Shown here piece by piece: positions 53,183-60,863 of a DNA stretch of 64,000 nt. Origin of the DNA: Mucilaginibacter sp. SMC90 (GTDB taxonomy: Bacteria; Bacteroidota; Bacteroidia; Sphingobacteriales; Sphingobacteriaceae); NCBI RefSeq assembly GCF_022811725.1, contig NZ_CP094527.1, forward strand, positions 1,922,001 to 1,986,000, written 5' to 3'. Position 1 is the stretch's first letter. Every line of letters begins with the position of its first letter. The notes below the pieces were generated by a model. The model worked only from the letters and a program-made list of their open reading frames with translations. It was not told the origin of the DNA and ran no database searches. A program made the translations under genes and the position numbers.

Positions 53183-55653
53183 TGAAGAAGGTATCCCTGT
53201 TTTTGGCCTTTGTTTTATTAGTTGTGGTGAATGCCTTCGCCCAAACGGGTATTGGCAGCAATAAGTCCGGCTATAAAAAACAAGGCAATACATTGTATTT
53301 TAACAATGCCAATGGCGATGTTAAAATTGAATTTTGTTCGCCTTCCATGTTCCGTGTAAGGGCAAGCTGGAGCCGTAAATTTGCACCTGATGAACATTTA
53401 ATGCAGGAAAATTATAAATGGCCTGCTGTTGATTATAAGGTAACTGACGCACAGTCGGCATATATTATTCAAACTTCTGCATTGATCATTACGGTACTTA
53501 AATCTCCCTTTATTATCAACGTGGCCGATAGTAAAGGTGTAATGTTATCATCAGAATATGTACCGAACAGCAAGCGAAACGGCGGCTTGCATCATATGGG
53601 TGATACGGTAATGTGCACAAAAGACTTGTTACCCAATGAGCATTTCTTTGGTTTTGGCGAACGTATGGATTTTACCGACCAGCGCAGTAAGCTGGTAAAA
53701 CTCAATGTAGGCAGGGGGAAAAGCAAAAATAATTTGCTTGGCGCTTATAACATCAACGAGGCCAATTATTGCCCGGTGCCATTTTTTATGAGCACCAAGG
53801 GATACGGCATCTACCTGCATAATTCATCTGCTACCGAATGGGATATGGGCAGCAAAACCGATGATGAATACAGCTTTAAAGCAAATGATGGCGAACTGGA
53901 TTACTACTTTATTTATGGGCCGACATTTCCGGCTATTTTAAACAGTTATTTAACCATTACAGGCAAATCGCCATTGCTGCCACGGTTTGCTTTTGGCTTG
54001 CATATGGGTACTTATAGCGGCGGTACCTGGGGGCATGAGGAACTTACCTCGGATAAATATGTAATTGAACTGGCCCGTAAAATGCGTGAAATGGGGATCC
54101 CTGTTGATATTCTCTTCCTTGATTCTACCTGGCGGCTGTTTGGTAAAAATGGGGGCAAAGGAGCTACCACCTTTGAATGGCGCGAAACATTTAAGGACCC
54201 CAAAGCCATGTTTGACAGCTTGTATGCCATGAACTTTAAAATGGTGGGGCTGCATATCCGCCCAAGGTTTGATAATGCCAAAAACCTGAACCTGCTTGAC
54301 CAGGCACAGGCCAAAGGTTTTACGTACCCGGAAAACGGAAAACCGGGCGAGTTTGTAAACTTCTTTGATCAGCAGGCTGCAAACTGGTGGTGGGATAATG
54401 GCGTTATGAAAGTTGCCTCCATTGGTGCCAAATTCCTGAAAACGGACGAGGGCAGTGCATTTGGTTCATTGGCCAATGAAAGTGAAAAGGTTGGGCCTAC
54501 AGGTAAGGAAATAACCCAGCTGCATAATGTATTCCCCATTGCTTATGCTAAAGCGCCATATTTAAAGTTCCAGGAATATAATGGCATTCGCGGTCTAAAT
54601 CAAACCCGTGAGGGTTATTCCGGTATTCAGCGGTATCCGTTCATTTTTGCCGGCGACTGGCCAAGCGAATGGCAGTACTTTGCACCTGTTATAAAAGCCG
54701 GGTTAAATATCGGTTTGTCGGGTGTTGGTTATTGGGCGCATTGCATGGGGGGCTTTGAGCATGCTGCCGATCCGGAATTATACATGCGCTGGGTACAGTT
54801 TGGAATGTTTAGCCCGGTGGCTATGGTATTTGGTATGGATCACCCAGGCTATAAAGAACCCTGGAACTATGGGGCCGAGGCTTTAGCCAACTTTAAAAAA
54901 TATGACGACCTCCGTTACAGATTGATCCCCTACATTTATAGCAACGCATATACGCAATATCAAACTGGCATGCCGCTTATGCGCACTTTAGTACTGGAAT
55001 ACCAGGATGATCCTAATACCTACAATATAGCCGACCAATACCTGTTTGGCGATAACATGATGGTTTGCCCGGTAACCATAAAAGGCGCACAAACACGTAC
55101 TATTTATTTACCAAAGGGAGTTTGGTTTGATTACTGGACAGGTGAAAAATATGCCGGGAAGCAGTACATACATATCCTAACCCCGGCCGATCATTTGCCC
55201 ATTTTTGTAAAAGCAGGCAGTATCATCCCGATGCAGCCTGCCATGAAATATATGGATGAAAAACCGGTAGCTGTGATCACGCTGGATGTGTTTCCGGGAC
55301 AGGCATCTGAGTTCAAACTGTATGAAGACGATGGTGTCAGCTTAAAATACCAAAAGGGCGATAAGGCGATCACTCAAATAGCAATCGCAGAAGCCGCCGG
55401 TGGATGGGAATTGCAGATCAAAAAGCCTGTGGGTAGCTTTATTCCGGCGCGGCATACCTATCTGGCAAAAATACATTGGCCTCATGATCAGGAACCATCT
55501 TTGATCACCGAAAACAATGCAACATTGAAGGCGCTTGATAATGCTGATGCATTAGCTAAAACGGCAGGCTGGTATTATGATAAAACAACTCATTTGCTTT
55601 GGATAAAAACATCGCATAGCAATCATGAGGATATTACGCTTAGTGTTAAATAG
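53182..55653 (+). CDS. GH31 family alpha-glycosidase
   Basis: 823 residues, signal peptide about 1-20 (NAFAQ). A beta-sandwich N-domain (about 22-260; NEHFFGFGERMD) precedes a TIM barrel with nucleophile D422 in LKTDEGSAFG and acid/base D492 in FAGDWPSEW, plus RYRLIPYIYSNAY. The substrate could be alpha-xyloside, alpha-galactoside or alpha-glucoside; KTDEG and GDWPSEW differ from typical alpha-glucosidases (DMNE, GD.), so the specificity is open. It overlaps GH105 by 1 bp. In this locus it probably trims pectic side chains. Confidence 0.9.
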   Translation: MKKVSLFLAFVLLVVVNAFAQTGIGSNKSGYKKQGNTLYFNNANGDVKIEFCSPSMFRVRASWSRKFAPDEHLMQENYKWPAVDYKVTDAQSAYIIQTSALIITVLKSPFIINVADSKGVMLSSEYVPNSKRNGGLHHMGDTVMCTKDLLPNEHFFGFGERMDFTDQRSKLVKLNVGRGKSKNNLLGAYNINEANYCPVPFFMSTKGYGIYLHNSSATEWDMGSKTDDEYSFKANDGELDYYFIYGPTFPAILNSYLTITGKSPLLPRFAFGLHMGTYSGGTWGHEELTSDKYVIELARKMREMGIPVDILFLDSTWRLFGKNGGKGATTFEWRETFKDPKAMFDSLYAMNFKMVGLHIRPRFDNAKNLNLLDQAQAKGFTYPENGKPGEFVNFFDQQAANWWWDNGVMKVASIGAKFLKTDEGSAFGSLANESEKVGPTGKEITQLHNVFPIAYAKAPYLKFQEYNGIRGLNQTREGYSGIQRYPFIFAGDWPSEWQYFAPVIKAGLNIGLSGVGYWAHCMGGFEHAADPELYMRWVQFGMFSPVAMVFGMDHPGYKEPWNYGAEALANFKKYDDLRYRLIPYIYSNAYTQYQTGMPLMRTLVLEYQDDPNTYNIADQYLFGDNMMVCPVTIKGAQTRTIYLPKGVWFDYWTGEKYAGKQYIHILTPADHLPIFVKAGSIIPMQPAMKYMDEKPVAVITLDVFPGQASEFKLYEDDGVSLKYQKGDKAITQIAIAEAAGGWELQIKKPVGSFIPARHTYLAKIHWPHDQEPSLITENNATLKALDNADALAKTAGWYYDKTTHLLWIKTSHSNHEDITLSVK

Positions 55654-55673
55654 ATCACGTTTATAACTTTCCT

Positions 55674-57281
55674 ATGAAAAAGTTACTCAGTATAATTTTT
55701 GTTTTTTCTGCAGTAAGTAATCCAATATTTGCTCAGCATAAGGCTGCCGCTAAGCGGCCAAATATCATTATTATCCTGGCCGATGATATGGGTTATTCAG
55801 ATATTGGCTGTTTTGGATCCGAAACCCAAACGCCAAACATCGACGCTATGGCCAAAGGCGGTTTGCGCATGACGCAGTTTTACAATGCATCACGCTGCTG
55901 CCCAACCCGGGCATCATTGCTCACCGGCCTTTATCAGCACCAGGCCGGCGTTGGCGATATGGTAAATCATAGGGATGTGCCGGCTTACCAGGGCTACCTG
56001 AACCAAAATTGCGTAACCATAGCCGAGGCGCTTAAGCAAGATGGCTATAATACGCTGATGGCTGGCAAATGGCATGTTGGCACAGATCCCTCGCACTGGC
56101 CGGTGAAACGCGGGTTTGATCATTATTTTGGTTTGATAGATGGTGCAAGCAGTTATTTTACTCCAACAATGCCTTATCGCCCTAACCAGAAACTTACCAT
56201 TGCTTTAGATGATAAGGAGTATACACCAGGGCCAAACTGGTATTCAACCAACGCCTATGCCGATTATGCCATTAAGTTTATTGAAGGTAATAAAAGTACC
56301 AACAAGCCATTCTTTTTGTATATGGCATTTACCAGTCCCCACTGGCCAATCCAGGCGCTGCCCGAAGATATTGCCAAATACAAAGGCAAGTACCTGGCAG
56401 GATGGGATAAACTCAGGCAGCAACGGTTGGAACGCCAAAAACAGTTAGGGATCATCAGCAAAGATGAAAAACTCTCGCCCAGGGATAAGAGCGTGCCTGA
56501 ATGGGATAGCCTCAGCCCGGAAGAAAAAGAACAGTTTGATACCAAGATGGCCGTATACGCCGCCATGGTCGACCGGATGGATCAGAATATAGGCCGGATC
56601 AGGAAAAAGCTTCAGGAGTTAGGTGAGGATAAAAATACAGTGATCATGTTTCTGTCAGATAATGGTGCCAGTAATGAAACCATTGCGGGGCCAGGCTTTA
56701 CTCCCGAAGTATTGGCTGCAAACGGGAAGCCTGCAAGCGATCCAACATCTTTTACATCATACGGGTCATTAGGGGCTAATGTAAGTGATACTCCCTTTCG
56801 TTTATTTAAGCACTGGGAATATGAGGGAGGTACCGCCACGCCTTTTATAGCTTATTACCCGGATGTTATCAAACCGGGTGCTATCGTCAGTAAGCCTGCC
56901 CATATTATTGACCTGATGGCAACCTGCCTTGATCTGGCCGGGGCAACTTATCCCAAAGTTTATCATGGCAATAGCATTCCGCCAACGGAAGGTATAAGCC
57001 TTGTTCCGGTATTTAAGGGGCAAAGCTGGAAAGGACATAACGGATTGTTTTTTGAGCACGAAGGTAACCGTGCTGTAAGGCAAGGCGACTGGAAACTGGT
57101 ATCGCAACGCCCCGAAAGTAAATGGGAGCTTTACAATATCAGCACCGACCGCTCCGAATTAAATGACCTGAGCGCCCAATACCCTCAAAAAGTAGCCGAA
57201 CTCGAAGCAATGTACAGCGCCTGGGCGACGCGGGCCGGTGTAGTTGACTTTGATAAATTACCAAAATCCAAAGGCGAGTAG
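55674..57281 (+). CDS. S1-family sulfatase with CxPxR formylglycine motif
   Basis: 535 residues, signal peptide about 1-21 (PIFAQ). The start of the mature domain IIILADDMGYSDIGCFG binds calcium through Asp36-Asp37. The active-site motif is C75-C76-P77-T78-R79 (CxPxR), with C75 the residue for conversion to formylglycine, followed by ASLLTGLY. AGKWHVG and VIMFLSDNGASNE complete the S1 pattern, and the C-terminus has GDWKLVSQRPESKWELYNI. It is the last gene of the rhamnogalacturonan run, 20 bp behind GH31. No maturase (anSME) is in this window. The substrate would be a sulfated sugar. Confidence 0.95.
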   Translation: MKKLLSIIFVFSAVSNPIFAQHKAAAKRPNIIIILADDMGYSDIGCFGSETQTPNIDAMAKGGLRMTQFYNASRCCPTRASLLTGLYQHQAGVGDMVNHRDVPAYQGYLNQNCVTIAEALKQDGYNTLMAGKWHVGTDPSHWPVKRGFDHYFGLIDGASSYFTPTMPYRPNQKLTIALDDKEYTPGPNWYSTNAYADYAIKFIEGNKSTNKPFFLYMAFTSPHWPIQALPEDIAKYKGKYLAGWDKLRQQRLERQKQLGIISKDEKLSPRDKSVPEWDSLSPEEKEQFDTKMAVYAAMVDRMDQNIGRIRKKLQELGEDKNTVIMFLSDNGASNETIAGPGFTPEVLAANGKPASDPTSFTSYGSLGANVSDTPFRLFKHWEYEGGTATPFIAYYPDVIKPGAIVSKPAHIIDLMATCLDLAGATYPKVYHGNSIPPTEGISLVPVFKGQSWKGHNGLFFEHEGNRAVRQGDWKLVSQRPESKWELYNISTDRSELNDLSAQYPQKVAELEAMYSAWATRAGVVDFDKLPKSKGE

Positions 57282-57333
57282 TAGTTTAAGAAAGTATATA
57301 AGTTTGAGGATGAACCTTAGCTGTTGAACGGGC

Positions 57334-57678
57334 TCAATTCCACAAAGTTCCATCTAACCCTAATACAATACCTAACCATAGTGCAATGATGAATAGAATA
57401 AGGCTCAGCAGTTGAAATAATACTTTGTTCCAACTTCTCATACGGCGAAGTTGATCCATGAAATAGTAAATCCCTCCGCCTGCAGCACCTGCTAACGGGG
57501 TTATAATGAGCGGTCTGATCATCCATAGTTTTCCCCAGGCCGGATTTGGCTCGTTAACCTGGAAAAGAAACACGCTGATCAGGATCAACCCGATCCCCCA
57601 TCCTAACAACATGTTTTTGCCTAAGGAAATGGGAGCTATTGGCGGTACAATTGAATTGCTTATTGTTTTCATATTCAT
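57334..57678 (-). CDS. Small membrane protein of unknown function
   Basis: 114 residues on the minus strand, convergent with the sulfatase. Three hydrophobic segments are visible: about 23-43 (MLLGWGIGLILISVFLF), 55-75 (IRPLIITPLAGAAGGGIYYF) and 88-108 (FQLLSLILFIIALWLGIVLG). The RPLIITPLAGAAGG loop recalls small Bacteroidota membrane proteins that are often named KefB-like without evidence. It does not appear linked to the pectin genes. The Met at residue 3 is an equally good start. Confidence 0.7.
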   Translation of the reverse strand: MNMKTISNSIVPPIAPISLGKNMLLGWGIGLILISVFLFQVNEPNPAWGKLWMIRPLIITPLAGAAGGGIYYFMDQLRRMRSWNKVLFQLLSLILFIIALWLGIVLGLDGTLWN

Positions 57679-57861
57679 TATTGGATAAGTGAAGAGTTAT
57701 TTTCTGAAGTAAAGTTAAATAAAAGTACTTTGTATTTCAAAGTAATTATAAAAATAATTTGACAAGATGAAATCGGGGCATCAATAATTAGGCAAATCGC
57801 TTTTAAAACAAACAGGCGATACGGGGCACCTATGGAGCCGGTTGCGAAACGTAATATGTTG

Positions 57862-57970
57862 CTATAAACACGATACTCCTAACGGAGTTATGAGATTCAG
57901 GGGGGCCACCCCGGGGGGATAGCGTGTTTATAGGGAAAATTAAACGAGTTTCAAGGCTCCGTAGGAGCCT
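57862..57970. repeat. Nested inverted-repeat element, REP-like
   Basis: CTATAAACACG (57862-57872) pairs with CGTGTTTATAG (57923-57933). Inside lie ACTCC/GGAGT (57875-57888) and a G/C-rich GGGGG-CCA-CCCC block. Then AGGCTCC-GTA-GGAGCCT (57954-57970) forms a second hairpin. The CTCC-(G)TA-GGAG theme appears in both, which suggests a mobile or REP-like intergenic repeat. Only this copy was seen in the window. Confidence 0.55.
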
Positions 57971-58075
57971 CGTGTTCCAAAAGCGATTTCCCTGCTTCAA
58001 TAGTGATGTTTTATGAAGGGTAGTCCTCGCGATTAAACGGAAACCTGTTACTTCTTCCAGTCTGCTCAAAATTTA

Positions 58076-58101
58076 CGCAAACGTTTCTGGGAACGTTTGC
58101 G
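58076..58101. promoter_or_regulatory. Candidate LacI-type operator or hairpin before the GH28 operon
   Basis: CGCAAACGTT and AACGTTTGCG form a perfect 10-bp inverted repeat around TCTGGG. Each arm contains half of the CGCAAACGTTTGCG-type core used by several LacI-family proteins. It lies 115 bp before the GH28 start. It could also be an RNA hairpin. Confidence 0.4.
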
Positions 58102-58215
58102 CGGTTTTAGTTGGGCAAATCCTTTTTTTTATTGCTGTCAGCCTTTAATCTTGTTTAGGATTTAAGGGTCCTTCACCAATTATAAGGCGATAAATAGCTG
58201 TTTTAAAATAAAAAC

Positions 58216-59871
58216 ATGTCGGTAATAAAAACAAGGTTTGGAGTAGCGGTTCTGCTTTTGGCGGGTTGTTTTACATCGCGGGCGCAGGTTCGGCAGTATT
58301 CCTGGCAGCATTTGCCGCAGGTAAGCAAGCCCTCATTTAAAAAAGATACAATTAACATTTTAAAATACGGTGCTAAAGCCGATGGAATTACATTAAACAC
58401 TACAAGTATTAATAAAGCGATAGCTGCTTGCAGTGCCAAAGGTGGAGGGGTAGTGCTTATTCCACAGGGATTGTGGTTAACTGGCCCGCTGGTGATGAAA
58501 AGCAATGTGAACCTGCATGTGAGCCGTGCAGCGTTGCTTCAGTTTACCGATGATAAAAGCCAGTATAAACTGGTTGAAGGCAATTATGAAGGCCATGCTG
58601 CGGTGCGTAACCAATCGCCAATATCAGGTACCGATCTTACCAATATAGCTATTACCGGCGAAGGGATCATAGATGGCCATGGCGAGGTTTGGCGGGCGAT
58701 AAGCAAAGAAAGGCTTACCGAAGCCGAATGGACAAAACTGGTAGCATCGGGCGGTGTAGTGAGCGAAAACGGTAAGTCCTGGTACCCATCTGAAAGTTAT
58801 GTCAGCGGACTAAAAACTCCGGGAGCAGGTGTGATAGGCAATGGCAAAACCCTCAGGGATAATGAACCCTTTAAAGATTTTTTCCGGCCAAACATGTTCG
58901 TGCTTACCAACTGTAAAAAAGTATTGCTGCAGGGTGTTACGCTGCAAAATTCGCCTGCCTGGGATATCCATACTTTATTATGCGAAGACCTTACGGTACA
59001 GAATGCAAGGGTTAGAAACCCCTGGAATGCGCAGAATGGTGATGGCATTGATGTAGAATCGTGCCGGAATGTTTTGATTGAAGGCAGCACTTTTGATGCC
59101 GGCGATGATGGCATCTGCATTAAATCGGGCAGGGACGAAGAAGGGCGTAAACGCGGCAAGCCAACCGAAAATGTTGTAGTACGTAATAACGTGGTTTACC
59201 GTGCCCATGGTGGTTTTGTGATAGGCAGCGAAATGTCAGGCGGAGCGCGTAATATTTTCGTGTCTAACTGTACGTTTATTGGAACTGATATCGGTCTGCG
59301 TTTTAAAACCACGCGCGGCAGGGGCGGGGTGGTTGAAAATATTTTTATCAAGGATATTGCCATGAAGGATATTCTTCATGAGGCCATCCTGTTTGATATG
59401 TACTATGGCGGCAAATCGCCCGGCGAAGATGATAATGTAAACGACCAGGCTGTTGTGCCCGTGACCGAAGCTACACCTTCATTCCGAAAATTCTATGTTG
59501 ATAATGTGGTATGTAATGGTGCCGAAAAGGCGCTCATGATCAGGGGACTGCCCGAGATGGGGATCAAAGATATCCACATCGAAAACAGCACTTTCAAAAC
59601 CGTTAAAGGCGCAGACGTTATAGAGGCGCAGGATGTTTTCTTAAAGAACATTCACCTCGAAAGCAAAGAAACCAGTCCGCTTATTAACGTTCAAAACAGT
59701 AGCAGCATTACGTTTGATCATATTACCTATGGCGATACGCAGCTGTTGTTTAAGATCAGCGGTAAAAAATCGCAGCAAATAAAATTACTGAATACAGATG
59801 CCTCAAAGGCGAAAAATAAAGTTGAGTTTGGTTCGGGTGCGGCAGAAAATTCATTAACCGGTTTAAAATAA
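58216..59871 (+). CDS. GH28 family polygalacturonase (homogalacturonan operon)
   Basis: 551 residues, signal peptide about 1-24 (FTSRAQ). The beta-helix carries the GH28 motifs QNGDGIDVESC (NTDG-like), DAGDDGICIKSGRDEEG (DD), GGFVIGSEMSGGARNI and LRFKTTRGRGG. The presence of GSEMSGG and the RFKT segment fits exo-acting or oligogalacturonide-active members. It heads a run in which the next gene overlaps by 1 bp (TAATG). Together with CE8 it should act on homogalacturonan. This is a second GH28, distinct from the one at 42834. Confidence 0.94.
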   Translation: MSVIKTRFGVAVLLLAGCFTSRAQVRQYSWQHLPQVSKPSFKKDTINILKYGAKADGITLNTTSINKAIAACSAKGGGVVLIPQGLWLTGPLVMKSNVNLHVSRAALLQFTDDKSQYKLVEGNYEGHAAVRNQSPISGTDLTNIAITGEGIIDGHGEVWRAISKERLTEAEWTKLVASGGVVSENGKSWYPSESYVSGLKTPGAGVIGNGKTLRDNEPFKDFFRPNMFVLTNCKKVLLQGVTLQNSPAWDIHTLLCEDLTVQNARVRNPWNAQNGDGIDVESCRNVLIEGSTFDAGDDGICIKSGRDEEGRKRGKPTENVVVRNNVVYRAHGGFVIGSEMSGGARNIFVSNCTFIGTDIGLRFKTTRGRGGVVENIFIKDIAMKDILHEAILFDMYYGGKSPGEDDNVNDQAVVPVTEATPSFRKFYVDNVVCNGAEKALMIRGLPEMGIKDIHIENSTFKTVKGADVIEAQDVFLKNIHLESKETSPLINVQNSSSITFDHITYGDTQLLFKISGKKSQQIKLLNTDASKAKNKVEFGSGAAENSLTGLK

Positions 59872-60863
59872 TGAAGAAGGTCGCGTTGTTGATATGGATC
59901 GTTTTTGTACCGGCACTACTGCTGGCGCAGGCGGTTGTATACCCAAAGCGCTTTACCGTGGCCCAGGATGGTAGCGGCGATTTTAAAACTATTCAGCAGG
60001 CTGTAAATGCCGTTCGCGATCTGTCGCAGCAAATGGTTAGTATTTACATAAAAGCCGGTGTTTACCAGGAAAAACTGGTGATCCCTTCCTGGAAATGTAA
60101 TATCGAGCTGATTGGAGAGGACTCAAACAAAACCATTATAACCAACAGCGATTTTTCGGGCAAACCGAACCCTCAGGGAAAAGATACCTTTGGGAAAACT
60201 GAGTTTACAACCTATACTTCCTACACCATTTTGGTACAGGGGAATGATTTTACCGCGAGGAATTTAACTATAGCAAACACAGCCGGGCCGGTAGGGCAGG
60301 CAGTAGCTTTGCATGTTGAGGGCGACAGGTGCGCCGTGATTAATTGCCGTTTGCTGGGCAACCAGGATACGCTGTATGCCGGCACCGAAAACAGCCGCCA
60401 GTTTTATAAAGACTGCTACATTGAAGGTACTACCGATTTTATTTTCGGCGAAGCAACTTCAGTGTTCCAAAGCTGTGTGATTAAGAGCTTGAAAAATTCC
60501 TTTATAACGGCCCCGGCAACTACACCGCGGCAACAGTTTGGCTTTGTTTTTTTGGATTGTAAACTGATACCCGCAGATACTTCTGTTAAAAAAGTTTTCC
60601 TTGGCAGGCCATGGCGACCATATGCCAGGTCAGTTTTTATCAATACCACAATGGATAAGCACATTTATGCCATTGGATGGGACAACTGGCGTAATCCCGA
60701 AAACGAAAAGACCGCCTTTTTTGCCGAATATAAAAGCAAGGGTACAGATATGAGTAAACGTGTGCCATGGTCGCACCAGCTAACTGAAGCCGAAGTGAAG
60801 AAATATACTTTGAATAACATCTTTGCCGGGAATGACCACTGGGATGTAACGCAGATAAAATGA
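59871..60863 (+). CDS. Pectin methylesterase (CE8)
   Basis: 330 residues, signal peptide about 1-20 (LLLAQ). Family motifs: VAQDGSGDFKTIQQAVNAV at the start of the beta-helix, GPVGQAVALHVEGDRCAV, GNQDTLY with D166 (acid/base), GTTDFIFG with D189 (nucleophile) and LGRPWRPYA with R246. It removes methyl esters from homogalacturonan so that GH28 and others can cut. It overlaps GH28 by 1 bp and the next GH105 by 4 bp, which indicates translational coupling. Confidence 0.97.
   Translation: MKKVALLIWIVFVPALLLAQAVVYPKRFTVAQDGSGDFKTIQQAVNAVRDLSQQMVSIYIKAGVYQEKLVIPSWKCNIELIGEDSNKTIITNSDFSGKPNPQGKDTFGKTEFTTYTSYTILVQGNDFTARNLTIANTAGPVGQAVALHVEGDRCAVINCRLLGNQDTLYAGTENSRQFYKDCYIEGTTDFIFGEATSVFQSCVIKSLKNSFITAPATTPRQQFGFVFLDCKLIPADTSVKKVFLGRPWRPYARSVFINTTMDKHIYAIGWDNWRNPENEKTAFFAEYKSKGTDMSKRVPWSHQLTEAEVKKYTLNNIFAGNDHWDVTQIK

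Larger units (their letters stand above)
57679..58215. other. Inverted-repeat-rich gap of 537 bp before the homogalacturonan operon
   Basis: No credible gene. It holds a nested inverted repeat (57862-57933), a 7-bp perfect stem (57954-57970) and a CGCAAACGTT inverted repeat (58076-58101). The promoter of the GH28 operon should lie between about 58100 and 58210, but no full consensus was seen. Confidence 0.65.

Noticed and set aside
59960..59975. CAGGATGGT inside the CE8 gene, and other copies inside genes near 31744, 39007 and 63022
   Set aside because: These are in-gene codons for Gln-Asp-Gly or similar and are expected from codon use; only the intergenic copies were considered.
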